The position numbers were made by a program, and so were the translations under genes. From CAWGCE01 sp964480915 (GTDB taxonomy: Bacteria; Planctomycetota; Planctomycetia; Pirellulales; Pirellulaceae): 51,713 nt of DNA. Under the pieces are notes generated by a model, which was given only the letters and a program-made list of their open reading frames with translations, was not told the origin of the DNA and did not search any database. Shown here one piece after another: positions 26,039-34,696 of the stretch (position 1 is the first letter of the stretch; every line of letters begins with the position of its first letter). The stretch is from the NCBI GenBank assembly GCA_964480915.1, contig CAYZRS010000036.1, forward strand, positions 1 through 51,713, given 5' to 3'.

Positions 26039-26953
26039 ATGCACGGCGTGAACTTTTCCAATTCAAACACATCCTCCCCGCCTGAAAAGCGAGGCTGGCC
26101 TGGGCTGGCCGAGTGGGTGCTCCGCATTTGCTTCGCGGTTCGCTGCTTGGCTCTCGGCGATGCTTTCCTTTGGAACCCTTGGGAACGTGATTCAGAGATT
26201 TTTGCACTGCTGCTGTTCGACTGGCAGTGGCCTGAGACGACGGCGCTGCGTCTCGACAATGGTGGCATCCTCATCGTCGTATTGGCCGGACTGGTCGCTG
26301 TGGCCGGCCCATTCGTCCGTCGCGCCCTGGGGGATGGAAAGTGGACGCGTGCCTGGGAGAAGTGCGAGTTGGCACTGCTGCTATTTTCCTTCTTTTGGGA
26401 GCTGGCCATCGCTCTGGCGATGACGTTTCGTGGAGGAAAGTTCTATTCGCAGCTGACGATTCCGTCGCACACCTTGCGGATGGCGATGCCGCTAACTTTG
26501 GTGCTTGGTCATTTTGACGTTCGCAAGAGCGCGGGAGCCTTGAGCCGGTCGATTGTGAATGTACTGCGCGTTTGTATCGTGGTGACTTTTCTGGCGCATG
26601 GTTGGAAAGCGTGGCAGCTGTCGCCGGAATACACAACATTGGTGCTGGGTGGCTGGCAAAATACGTTTGGGACCAATTTGTCGCAGAGCACTGCCGAGTC
26701 GATGCTGCGCTGGATCGGCGCACTCGACTTGGTGTTTGCCGCCGGGCTCGTCGTCGGGCGCTGGCGACTTCTGTTCCTCTACCTCGTATTGTGGGGGGCG
26801 GCGTCTGCCCTGGGTCGAACGATTGGTGGCGGGTGGCTGCATTATCCAGAGACATTCTTGCGGGTTGCGCACGCTGGTGGGCCGTTGGCGCTGTTTCTAG
26901 AATGGAGACGACAGTCTTCTCAGCTCCAGCAACCTTCCACCGGCCCTGAATGA
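26039..26953 (+). CDS. Integral membrane protein, DoxX-like at best
   Basis: This encodes 304 residues with roughly seven or eight membrane helices. FLAHGWKAWQ and a helix pair containing the pattern GALDLVFAAGLVVGR recall DoxX/DoxD-type proteins, but the match is loose and no function can be claimed. It follows the polymerase gene by 34 bases, and its stop overlaps the next start (ATGA), so it belongs to the same transcript. A TTG at 26018 is an alternative start. Confidence 0.65.
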   Translation: MHGVNFSNSNTSSPPEKRGWPGLAEWVLRICFAVRCLALGDAFLWNPWERDSEIFALLLFDWQWPETTALRLDNGGILIVVLAGLVAVAGPFVRRALGDGKWTRAWEKCELALLLFSFFWELAIALAMTFRGGKFYSQLTIPSHTLRMAMPLTLVLGHFDVRKSAGALSRSIVNVLRVCIVVTFLAHGWKAWQLSPEYTTLVLGGWQNTFGTNLSQSTAESMLRWIGALDLVFAAGLVVGRWRLLFLYLVLWGAASALGRTIGGGWLHYPETFLRVAHAGGPLALFLEWRRQSSQLQQPSTGPE

Positions 26954-28272
26954 TCACCATGCAACTCGCTCCCTTGGTTTCGCTGTCGCTTACGATCTGT
27001 CTGCTGCTGTCCGGCACAGGCTTCGCCCAGACCATTGAATCGAACGATTCGGCAACAACCGGCCACCACGTTGCCGACTCGGATTCAAATCAAGTTGCGG
27101 AAGATCGACTGACTCCCCGTCATGGGCGGCTCGCTTGGCTCGCCGACCCGGCGACGCAGGTCACGGCGCTGTGGAACACCCACGCGGAGGGCCAACAGCA
27201 TCGCGTCTCCATTCGTGAACAGGGTAGCGAAGACTGTCGTGTGATCTTGGCGAATTCTGCCAAGGCGGCCTTCCTGAAGCCCCATCACCGCCCATTCTTT
27301 CACCACCAAGTGACCATTGACGGTTTGCAACCGAGCAGCCGCTACGAATTGCAATTTGAGAGCGATGGTCGGCAGTCGCGCTGGTTCTATTTCGATACGG
27401 CTCGATCTGACAATCAACCGTTCAGTCTCCTCTTTGGGGGCGATTCACGCACCGGGCTGCAGGCGCGCAAGCAGGTGAATCGACGGATCGCCAACATGGT
27501 CGCCGACAGCTGGGAATCGGCCGAACCGGCCGACCACATTTTGGCGCTTGCTCATGGGGGCGATTACGTTTTCAATGGCACCGACGCCGCACAGTGGCAT
27601 CAATGGCTAGAAGATCACGAATTGACCGTCGGCGTGGACGGACGAATGTTGCCAGTCATTCCGGCACGAGGCAACCATGATCGAGGGCAACTCTTTGCGC
27701 AGGCATTCGGCTTTGAACCGTCCGACGAAAACTACTACGGTTTGAGTTACGGTACCTTCTTGCGCGTGGTGACGTTGAACACAGAAACCAGCATCGCCGG
27801 CGATCAGACCGACTGGTTGGCAGAGGAGCTGGCGTCGTCCCGTCCTCGGTACCGATGGCTTATCGTTCAGTATCACCGTCCCGCATACCCGGCGGTCAAG
27901 AGCCCCAGTGGTGCGTTAGCTCATTGGGTACCGCTGTTCGAGAAATTCAATGTCGATTTGGTGTGCGAGGCTGACGGTCACAACATCAAGCGAACGGTGC
28001 CGATTCGAGGAGGCACGATGGACCGAACCGGCGTCGTTTATATCGGTGAGGGCGGCATGGGCGTGCCTCAGCGCAAACCAAAGACGAATCGCTGGTTCCT
28101 TCGTCCTCCCGGATTCGCAGCCAGCGGGCACCACATGCACGTTCTTCGATTTACGGACGATGCGCTGCGAGTCGAATGCACAGCACTCGACGGCGAGACA
28201 TTGGACGTCCTGACTCGCACGCCACGCGACACCACAGCCGAAGCGGCCAAGCAGCGACAGCCGGCCGGGTGA
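26950..28272 (+). CDS. Secreted metallophosphoesterase with FnIII-like N domain
   Basis: This is a 440-residue protein with a signal peptide (MQLAPLVSLSLTICLLLSGT, cut after FAQ). A fibronectin-III-like domain (about 45-140) precedes a calcineurin-type domain, the layout of purple acid phosphatases. Metal motifs are FGGDSRTG, HGGDYVF, RGNHDRG and QYHRPAYP. The last motif is EADGHNIKRT where GHxHxYERT is usual, so the first His of that pair appears to be Asp. It would hydrolyse phosphomonoesters or diesters in the periplasm or outside the cell. It is the last gene of the coupled polysaccharide set. Confidence 0.85.
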   Translation: MITMQLAPLVSLSLTICLLLSGTGFAQTIESNDSATTGHHVADSDSNQVAEDRLTPRHGRLAWLADPATQVTALWNTHAEGQQHRVSIREQGSEDCRVILANSAKAAFLKPHHRPFFHHQVTIDGLQPSSRYELQFESDGRQSRWFYFDTARSDNQPFSLLFGGDSRTGLQARKQVNRRIANMVADSWESAEPADHILALAHGGDYVFNGTDAAQWHQWLEDHELTVGVDGRMLPVIPARGNHDRGQLFAQAFGFEPSDENYYGLSYGTFLRVVTLNTETSIAGDQTDWLAEELASSRPRYRWLIVQYHRPAYPAVKSPSGALAHWVPLFEKFNVDLVCEADGHNIKRTVPIRGGTMDRTGVVYIGEGGMGVPQRKPKTNRWFLRPPGFAASGHHMHVLRFTDDALRVECTALDGETLDVLTRTPRDTTAEAAKQRQPAG

Positions 28273-28295
28273 CCCAAGCGTTGGCCGCACACCCC

Positions 28296-28730
28296 CTAGG
28301 AGCGAAAGAGGCTCGCGAAGAATCCTCGGCGGAGCTCCTTCGTCTCTGCCTGGGAACGCTCGAAGAAGATTTCTAAGCTCTTCAGCTCGTCTCTTTGCAA
28401 CCAAGTACCGCGACATCGGGAACAGACGTCGATCACGATCTGGGAACAAAACCCATATTCGATCTTTTCCAGTGGCTCGTTACAGCAAGGACAGCAGAGC
28501 GCATCGGCATACTGCTCCCTGGCCAAGGCATACGCCTTGGCGACATCATCTGGCACTTCTTTCAGCGCCGAGCTGTAATCGTTTTCGACCAAATCCTGGA
28601 TCCGCTGCAACTCACCTGCGTCCAGCCATACGCCGCCACAGGTCTGACACAGATCGACTTCAACGTCCGCCTCATACTGCGTAGCGATCAAGTCTTTGCC
28701 GTCGAGGGGACATGTTCGGATATCGCTCAT
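28296..28730 (-). CDS. Zinc-ribbon protein (zf-TFIIB type)
   Basis: This is a 144-residue protein with two zf-TFIIB-like zinc ribbons. The first is TCPLDGKDL...VDLCQTCGGVWLDAGEL near the N terminus, and the second is CCPCCNEPL...DVCSRCRGTWLQRDEL near residue 100 (each with two CxxC-type pairs). The repeated C-x-x-C-x-G-x-W-L-D/Q-x-x-E-L pattern is diagnostic. The function of this family is not settled. AAAGAGG precedes ATG 28730. It starts 17 bases after mtnA on the same strand. Confidence 0.85.
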   Translation of the reverse strand: MSDIRTCPLDGKDLIATQYEADVEVDLCQTCGGVWLDAGELQRIQDLVENDYSSALKEVPDDVAKAYALAREQYADALCCPCCNEPLEKIEYGFCSQIVIDVCSRCRGTWLQRDELKSLEIFFERSQAETKELRRGFFASLFRS

Positions 28731-28747
28731 CGTGCCTCTTTCCAGAT

Positions 28748-29818
28748 TCAACTGCCGATCAGAGCGGCAATGTTTTCTTTCGTCACCGGATCGATGATTC
28801 CACGTTCGGTAATGATCGCTCGGATCAAGTCGGCCGGTGTCACGTCGAAGGCCGGATTGTAGACGTCGACTCCATCCGGCGCCGTCTGGCGGCCAAAGCC
28901 GTGGGTAATCTCGTGGGCCGCGCGTTCTTCGATCGGAATTTGGTCACCCTTTTCGAGCGACAAATCGAACGTACTCACGGGCGCAGCGATATAGAAAGGG
29001 ATATCGTGCGCTTTGGCTAATTGAGCGACGCCATAGGTGCCAATCTTGTTCGCCGAATCACCATTCGCGGCGACTCGATCGGCTCCTGTAATCACCGCCT
29101 GGACGCGGCCCTCTTTCATCACTTGCCCAGCCATCGAATCGCAGATAAGGGTCGCCTTGATTTTCCGCTGGGACAGTTCCCAGGCCGTTAGGCGAGCACC
29201 TTGCAGGAGCGGTCGCGTTTCATCGACGAAGACGTGCAGGTCTTTGCCGATGTCTTGTGCCGTGAAGAATACTGAAAGTGCCGTACCGTATTCCGAAGTC
29301 GCCAGGCCTCCGGCGTTGCAGTGAGTCAACACGCCCGCTCCATTGGCCAATAACTCGGCACCGTAACGGCCAATCGCATGACACACGGCCCGATCTTCTT
29401 CATGGATCGCCCGCGCTTCTTCGAGCAGTGCCTGTCGGAACTGTTGACCGTCGCCCGCGGCGGCCGCCTCTTCCGCTTTGGCTCGCATCCGATCGAGCGC
29501 CCAGAACAAATTGACAGCCGTCGGTCGACTGGTCGCCAAATAGTCGGCCGCTTCTTTGGCTCGCGCCAGCAGCGCGGATGGCCCTTGGTCGCTCACGGTC
29601 TGCAAACCGACACAGACGCCATAAGCGGCCGCAATTCCGATCGCCGGAGCGCCACGGACACAAAGTCGCTTGATCGCATCCCACACCGTTTCGACATCCG
29701 AGCAGGTGATCTGCACCAACTCGATGGGCAGTTTTGTTTGATCGATCAGAACCAACTGACCATCCGTCTCGCCGTTCCAACAAATCGTATCGGGGCGATT
29801 TTCGATGATTGAACTCAT
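28748..29818 (-). CDS. mtnA: S-methyl-5-thioribose-1-phosphate isomerase
   Basis: This is a 356-residue enzyme of methionine salvage, converting methylthioribose-1-phosphate to methylthioribulose-1-phosphate. The fold is the eIF2B-like isomerase fold. RGAPAIGIAAAYG binds the substrate phosphate, LTHCNAGGLAT holds the catalytic Cys, and ITGADRVAANGDSANKIGTY holds the catalytic Asp. AAAGGAT lies just before ATG 29818. No other salvage genes (mtnB, C, D, K) are in the window. It follows purE on the same strand by 85 bases. Confidence 0.95.
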   Translation of the reverse strand: MSSIIENRPDTICWNGETDGQLVLIDQTKLPIELVQITCSDVETVWDAIKRLCVRGAPAIGIAAAYGVCVGLQTVSDQGPSALLARAKEAADYLATSRPTAVNLFWALDRMRAKAEEAAAAGDGQQFRQALLEEARAIHEEDRAVCHAIGRYGAELLANGAGVLTHCNAGGLATSEYGTALSVFFTAQDIGKDLHVFVDETRPLLQGARLTAWELSQRKIKATLICDSMAGQVMKEGRVQAVITGADRVAANGDSANKIGTYGVAQLAKAHDIPFYIAAPVSTFDLSLEKGDQIPIEERAAHEITHGFGRQTAPDGVDVYNPAFDVTPADLIRAIITERGIIDPVTKENIAALIGS

Positions 29819-29903
29819 AGATCCTTTCTTGCCGGCCACCGATCACACATCGCGCACCGGCAGCGACTGAATTCCGCGGAACAACCGATCCTGGGAATGG
29901 CTG

Positions 29904-30416
29904 CTAGGCAGACTGACTGATTTCGTCTTGCAGTCGTTCGTTCTTCTTAGCGATTTGGTCACCCAAGTCGGCCTTGAACTGATGCAATTTCGCTCGCAAA
30001 GATTCGTCGGCTGTCGCCATGATTTGCACAGCAAATAATCCGGCGTTTCGCGGACCGCCCATGCCGACGGCCATCGTAGCGACGGGAACGTCACCCGGCA
30101 TCTGCACCGTCGACAACAACGAATCGAGGCCACCCAATTCTGCCGTCGGAACGGGCAAACCGATGACCGGCAAAACCGTATGCGCTGCGACGACGCCGGC
30201 CAGGTGCGCTGCGCCTCCGGCTGCGGCGATGATCACTTCGATACCGCGCTCTTCAGCGGTCGTCGCATAATTGGCAACAACAGCCGGCGTCCGGTGAGCG
30301 CTCATCACTTGCACGTCATATTCGATACCAAACTGGTCGAGTGCAACGGCCACCTTTTTGATCTTGGGCCAATCACTATCGCTACCCATTAGAATTGCAA
30401 CTCTCGGATTACTCAT
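29904..30416 (-). CDS. purE: 5-(carboxyamino)imidazole ribonucleotide mutase
   Basis: This is a 170-residue class I PurE, moving the carboxyl group of N5-CAIR to give CAIR in purine synthesis. Motifs are MGSDSDWPKIKK, SAHRTP, AAGGAAHLAGVVAAHT and GLPVPT, with a C-terminal NAGLFAVQIM helix. PurK, its usual partner, is not adjacent. GGAG precedes the ATG. It lies 44 bases after ald and upstream of mtnA on the same strand. AIR carboxylase activity is unlikely, as the class I pattern (SDSDWP) is kept. Confidence 0.95.
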   Translation of the reverse strand: MSNPRVAILMGSDSDWPKIKKVAVALDQFGIEYDVQVMSAHRTPAVVANYATTAEERGIEVIIAAAGGAAHLAGVVAAHTVLPVIGLPVPTAELGGLDSLLSTVQMPGDVPVATMAVGMGGPRNAGLFAVQIMATADESLRAKLHQFKADLGDQIAKKNERLQDEISQSA

Positions 30417-30460
30417 CAATCATTCTCCAGATGGTTTGCGAACCGCCCGTCGCAAACGGT

Positions 30461-31564
30461 TTAAGCACAAAGGGGTACATGTTCCAAATCAAACGTTTTT
30501 GCCACTGGGCCATTGGTGACCGAACCGTTATGCACATTCACGGCCGATTCGAGCTGCGAACATTGCTTTGCCGCGTCGATTCCTTGATTGGCCAATTGCA
30601 TCGCCCATGGCAAAGTCACATTACAAAGTGCAAAGGTGCTGGTCCGGCCGACAGCGCCCGGCATATTGGCAACGCAATAGTGCAATACGTCATCGACCAT
30701 ATAGGTCGGTTCGCTATGGGTCGTCGGCTTGGCCGTTTCGACACAGCCTCCCTGATCGACCGCCACATCGATAATGACACTGCCCGGTTTCATCATTCCC
30801 AAATCGTTACGGCTGATGAGACAGGGCGCTTTGGCGCCTGGAATCAACACGGCACCGATCACCAAATCGGCCAATTCGAGTTCGCTGCGGATGTTGTGTT
30901 TGTCGCTGAACAGAACATTCACGTTGGCAGGCATGATGTCATCGAGATAACGTAGGCGATCGACATTGATATCCAAGATTGCCACATCGGCTTGAAAACC
31001 GGCCGCAATTTTTGCCGCGTTGGCTCCCACGACTCCGCCACCAAGGATCGTAATATGAGCCGGCGCGACACCCGGCACTCCGCCCAGCAGAATACCGCGA
31101 CCCATCTGGGGTCGCTCCAGATACTTGGCTCCTTCTTGAACACTCATCCGGCCAGCCACTTCGCTCATGGGTGTCAGCAAAGGCAGACGACCCTGAGAAT
31201 CGACGAGTGTTTCGTAGGCGACACACGAGCACTTCGACTTGATCATCGCTTCCGTCAATTCGCGATCGGCGGCGAAGTGGAAGTAAGTAAAAAGAATTTG
31301 CCCCTCACGAATTAAAGGGAATTCGTCCGGCTGCGGCTCTTTCACTTTGATGATCATCTCGGCGCGAGCGAAAATTTCTTCGCGGCTGTCGACCATCTCG
31401 GCACCTTCGGCCGAATAGGCTTCATCTGGCAATCCCGATCCCATACCGGCATTTTTTTCGACCAGCACAGTGTGTCCGGCACGCACCATCGAATCGACAC
31501 CGACTGGTAGCATCGCGATTCGATATTCGTCCCGTTTGATTTCTTTGGGTACGCCAACAATCAT
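30461..31564 (-). CDS. ald: Alanine dehydrogenase
   Basis: This is a 367-residue NAD-dependent enzyme interconverting alanine and pyruvate plus ammonia, of typical length. Landmarks are MIVGVPKEIKRDEYRIAMLP at the start with the substrate Arg, LVEKNAGMGSG, KVKEPQPDEF, TYFHFAADREL, ITILGGGVVGANAAKIAAG as the NAD-binding loop, VDQGGCVET, and VANMPGAVGRTST near the C terminus. GAGGAA precedes ATG 31564; the open frame to 31690 is not needed. It heads the minus strand run ald-purE-mtnA-zinc ribbon. Confidence 0.96.
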   Translation of the reverse strand: MIVGVPKEIKRDEYRIAMLPVGVDSMVRAGHTVLVEKNAGMGSGLPDEAYSAEGAEMVDSREEIFARAEMIIKVKEPQPDEFPLIREGQILFTYFHFAADRELTEAMIKSKCSCVAYETLVDSQGRLPLLTPMSEVAGRMSVQEGAKYLERPQMGRGILLGGVPGVAPAHITILGGGVVGANAAKIAAGFQADVAILDINVDRLRYLDDIMPANVNVLFSDKHNIRSELELADLVIGAVLIPGAKAPCLISRNDLGMMKPGSVIIDVAVDQGGCVETAKPTTHSEPTYMVDDVLHYCVANMPGAVGRTSTFALCNVTLPWAMQLANQGIDAAKQCSQLESAVNVHNGSVTNGPVAKTFDLEHVPLCA

Positions 31565-31962
31565 GAGAATTCCTCGTCCGATGGAATCAATGCGGAAGCA
31601 GCGTGGAACCCTCGGCAACCGAAACCGTCTCCACGTGCTCTTGCCCGCCCGGCAAACGTGCATTTCAGCAGACGATTTGCCGCTCCGCAAGGTGGAACGC
31701 TAGCGGCGCTAGGCATTCATTCTCCCACCAATCGCCGCGACACACATAATCAACCACTGCAAGCGTATTCCGACGAAAAGACGACTCGGGACCAATCGGC
31801 AAATTTGCTACGATTCGCCCGCTTCGAGCGACCAAGTTCGGGTCACTTTGGAGGCCCGCTTCGATCTGCGGCTCGCTCCTGAATCGCAAAAAGCCCAAGT
31901 CCAGTCAGCAATCACGAAGTCGAGATGGCAGCGGCCATCCGCAGGGGGGTGAAGGCAATGGC

Positions 31963-32553
31963 GTGGAATTCTCGGACGAAGAACTCGTCGAACAATGCAA
32001 AAAAGAACTTCCGTACATCACGGATGCTTTTGAATTGCTGCTGCGCCGCTACGAACCGACCGTCCACCGAACCTGCCTGCGGTTTCTCCGCAATCATCAC
32101 GAGGCGGAAGAAGCCTCTCAGGACGCGTTCTTGCGAGCCTTTCACGGGCTGCGGAACTTTCGCGGCGGGTCGACATTTCGTACATGGCTCTATCGAGTCG
32201 TCACCAATGTTTGCGCAACTCGCTATCAAAAACGGAAACGGCAATCGGAGAGTCGAGCCGCCTACATCGAACACGTCAAAGCGGGGCACACCGATCATGC
32301 ATCGTCCACACCCGAAAGTGACGACGATTTGCTCAGCGGGCCGATCGCAGACGCTTTGGAAACCCTCAGCACCAACGATCAGCAGGCACTCGTGCTCCGG
32401 CATGTAACCGACCTCACCGTGCCGGAAATCGCCGAGGTAACGGAGCTCAGCCTGAGCGCCGCCAAGATGCGGGTGGCCCGGGCAGAGGAGCGACTTCGTA
32501 CCGCCTATGAGGGGATTGTGGGCAAGAAACTAGATTTTTCCAAAGGGCTGTGA
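31963..32553 (+). CDS. ECF RNA polymerase sigma factor (RpoE-like)
   Basis: This is a 196-residue sigma factor. Region 2 is AFELLLRRYEPTVHRTCLRF and EAEEASQDAFLRAFHGL with TWLYRVVTNVC (residues about 20-85). Region 4 is LPEI-type HTH TVPEIAEVTELSLSAAKMRV near residues 150-170. The layout matches RpoE-type ECF factors. The start is a GTG with GAAGG eight bases upstream; no in-frame ATG fits. A small single-helix protein gene follows 64 bases downstream in place of a recognisable anti-sigma gene. Confidence 0.92.
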   Translation: MEFSDEELVEQCKKELPYITDAFELLLRRYEPTVHRTCLRFLRNHHEAEEASQDAFLRAFHGLRNFRGGSTFRTWLYRVVTNVCATRYQKRKRQSESRAAYIEHVKAGHTDHASSTPESDDDLLSGPIADALETLSTNDQQALVLRHVTDLTVPEIAEVTELSLSAAKMRVARAEERLRTAYEGIVGKKLDFSKGL

Positions 32554-32617
32554 CGAATCGGCTTCACGCCGAGTCTAAACAGTAAAACCCCGCCGTTTAC
32601 GGGAAAGGCACCACAAC

Positions 32618-32824
32618 ATGAATGACAAGAATCCAGCATCAGACCAACCACCAGCAGGATCAGAACGGCGAGTCGCCCGCATCCTGCGGCAGGCCAAACG
32701 GGAATCGTCAGCTCGCGATCTTGTCCATCTCGCGACTGGCAGTACCTGGTCCGCCCTTTGGATCTTGGGTGCCACCTTTGTGACAGCAGCAGGGAAGTTA
32801 GCTGCCGCATCGCTGGATCGTTAG
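32618..32824 (+). CDS. Small single-helix protein downstream of the sigma factor
   Basis: This encodes 68 residues. The charged N-terminal half (RRVARILRQAKRESSARD) is followed by one hydrophobic helix (WSALWILGATFVTAAGKLAA). GGAAAGG lies upstream of the ATG. It is too short for a normal anti-sigma factor and shows no zinc motif. The position suggests co-transcription with the sigma gene. It could be a membrane tether or a simple small protein; coding is likely but not certain. Confidence 0.5.
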   Translation: MNDKNPASDQPPAGSERRVARILRQAKRESSARDLVHLATGSTWSALWILGATFVTAAGKLAAASLDR

Positions 32825-32929
32825 TGCCGGCCACATATTGACCCACCTTCCCCCCTCGGAATTCGATGCACACCTACTGCGTCGAAGTCGCAAGATTGGA
32901 TTGAGTTACGCAGTCAAGGAAGACGCACC

Positions 32930-33799
32930 ATGAATTCCATGAGCATTTTATTCGCCCAAGCGCCCGCCGTGAATTTTGTCGAACGGATCCGACAATCACT
33001 CAACGACACGTTCTATGAAATGTGGGACGGCGCGATCAATTTCATACCTCGGATCACCGCAATGCTGGCCGTTTTGGTCGTCGGTTACTTGCTCGCAATC
33101 GTGCTGCGTTGGATCAGCCGGTCGATCCTGAAACGGGTCCCCTTTGACCAAAGCTGCGATCGCATCGGGCTGCACGATGTGACCCGTTCCTTGGGAATTT
33201 CCGAGCCGGGAAGTCGTATCGTCGGCCAAGTCATATTTTGGACCGTCATGCTTGTCGCCTTTGTTGCGGCCGTTGACGTTCTCGAAATGGATAGCGTGTC
33301 TCGCGCGATCGAGTCGTTGATGTCTTACGTCCCCAATGTGATCGGAGCGATGGTCATCGTCATGTTCGGGTTGGTATTCGCCAATTTTGCTCGCTCCATG
33401 GTCTTGGCGGCCGGTGAACGGCTCGGTTTCGAATACGTCGGCGCGGTGGCTCAATTCATTTACGGCATGTTGGTTGTCATGATCGGTAGCTTGGCGGTGG
33501 GGCAGTTGCAATTGAACACGGCACTTGTCGACCGCGTGATCGAAATTGGCCTGATGGCTGGCGGCGCCGCATTGGCACTCGCCTTGGGCTTTGGAACTCG
33601 TGACATGGCAAAGCATGTCGTGGCTGGAATTTATGCGCGTGAGTCGTTTCCCGCAGGAACGAACGTGAAGTTCGGCCAAGACGAAGGCACCATTCAGGCG
33701 GTACGAGCCGTGAACACCGCCATTGAAACGACCGGCGGAAAGACTTTGGTCATTCCCAACGGGCAACTGATGGAATCAACCGTCCACCAACAATCCTAA
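32930..33799 (+). CDS. MscS-related membrane channel protein
   Basis: This is a 289-residue protein with about five membrane helices. The conserved MscS-type TM repeat is visible (MLAVLVVGYLLAIVLRWISR, then VIGAMVIVMFGLVFANFAR, then LALALGFGTRDMAKHVVAG with the glycine-rich pore-like pattern). A short beta domain follows (GTNVKFGQDEGTIQAV...LVIPNGQLMES). The C-terminal vestibule of true MscS is missing, as in the small conserved-TM-helix relatives. The probable role is in osmotic or ion homeostasis; gating is unproven. Confidence 0.8.
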   Translation: MNSMSILFAQAPAVNFVERIRQSLNDTFYEMWDGAINFIPRITAMLAVLVVGYLLAIVLRWISRSILKRVPFDQSCDRIGLHDVTRSLGISEPGSRIVGQVIFWTVMLVAFVAAVDVLEMDSVSRAIESLMSYVPNVIGAMVIVMFGLVFANFARSMVLAAGERLGFEYVGAVAQFIYGMLVVMIGSLAVGQLQLNTALVDRVIEIGLMAGGAALALALGFGTRDMAKHVVAGIYARESFPAGTNVKFGQDEGTIQAVRAVNTAIETTGGKTLVIPNGQLMESTVHQQS

Positions 33800-33811
33800 A
33801 TAGCAGAAGCC

Positions 33812-33832
33812 GCAGCCCCGTTAGCTGCTTTT
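33812..33832 (+). terminator. Weak Rho-independent terminator after the MscS-like gene
   Basis: GCAGC (33812-33816) pairs with GCTGC (33824-33828) across a seven-base loop and is followed by four T. The stem is short, so read-through into the aquaporin gene is likely. Confidence 0.4.
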
Positions 33833-33929
33833 CTCCCCATTGCGAATCGGAGAACAAATATCGCTGTGAACTCAACGCACGGCACCGGACCCAGCATCAT
33901 CACGATGCGCATTCATTCTTGGAGATTTT

Positions 33930-34595
33930 ATGAATAAGTACTTAGTCGAATTCATCGGAACTTTCTTCCTTGTGTTCACGGTCGGTTGCGTCGTTCTAGG
34001 CGGGACTGCGGGCGTCATGGGACCACTGGCCATCGCCGCATCCCTGATGATCATGGTCTACGCGGGCGGCCACATCTCGGGCGGTCACTACAATCCGGCT
34101 GTGACGCTGGCCGTTTTCTTGCGAGGCAAGTGCTCGGTGACCGACGTCGTCCCCTACTGGATGGCTCAGGTTGCCGGCGGTGCAATTGCCGCTTTCGCGG
34201 CCATGTTCTTGTACCAGGGAGCCGCAGTCGAAGCAGCCGCCATCGGCGAAAACATCCCCGCCGCGCTGCTGGCCGAGTTCCTCTTCACGTTCGCTCTCTG
34301 CTACGTCGTGCTGAACACGGCCACCACCGACGCGACCGCCAACAATTCCTATTATGGCTTGGCAATCGGATTTACGGTGCTCGTCGGCGCCATCGCAGTC
34401 GGTCCCATGACCGGCGGTGCCTTCAATCCGGCCGTCGCAATTGGCGCTAGCTTGATGGGCGCGATCAGCAAACCGTTGATCTGGGTCTACCTTGTGGCCA
34501 ACTTGGCTGGCGGAGCGGTTGCCGCTTTCGCGTACATGGCCACCACGGAAATGCCGACCGTTCCAGCGAGCGTGCAAGAACGAGTTGCCGCCTAG
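33930..34595 (+). CDS. Aquaporin family channel (MIP superfamily)
   Basis: This is a 221-residue channel with six helices and two half-helices. The first pore motif is SGGHYNPAVTLAVFL (NPA at 55-57) and the second GGAFNPAVAIGASLMG (NPA at 165-167). The residue after the second NPA is Val168, where water channels such as AqpZ have the selectivity-filter Arg. The pore may therefore pass something other than water alone. GGAG lies ten bases before the ATG. A strong terminator follows. It may be co-transcribed with the MscS-like gene. Confidence 0.93.
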   Translation: MNKYLVEFIGTFFLVFTVGCVVLGGTAGVMGPLAIAASLMIMVYAGGHISGGHYNPAVTLAVFLRGKCSVTDVVPYWMAQVAGGAIAAFAAMFLYQGAAVEAAAIGENIPAALLAEFLFTFALCYVVLNTATTDATANNSYYGLAIGFTVLVGAIAVGPMTGGAFNPAVAIGASLMGAISKPLIWVYLVANLAGGAVAAFAYMATTEMPTVPASVQERVAA

Positions 34596-34625
34596 CTCGA
34601 TCAAGATCGTCGCAAGACGGAGGGG

Positions 34626-34657
34626 GCGGGCCGATTTCGATCGGCCCGCATTTTTTT
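34626..34657 (+). terminator. Strong Rho-independent terminator
   Basis: GCGGGCCGAT (34626-34635) and ATCGGCCCGC (34640-34649) form a perfect ten-base stem with a TTCG tetraloop. After one A comes a run of seven T (34651-34657). It ends the aquaporin transcript. Confidence 0.95.
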
Positions 34658-34696
34658 GCGCCATGATCCACTCGCAGCATGGATCGACCGCCGCCG

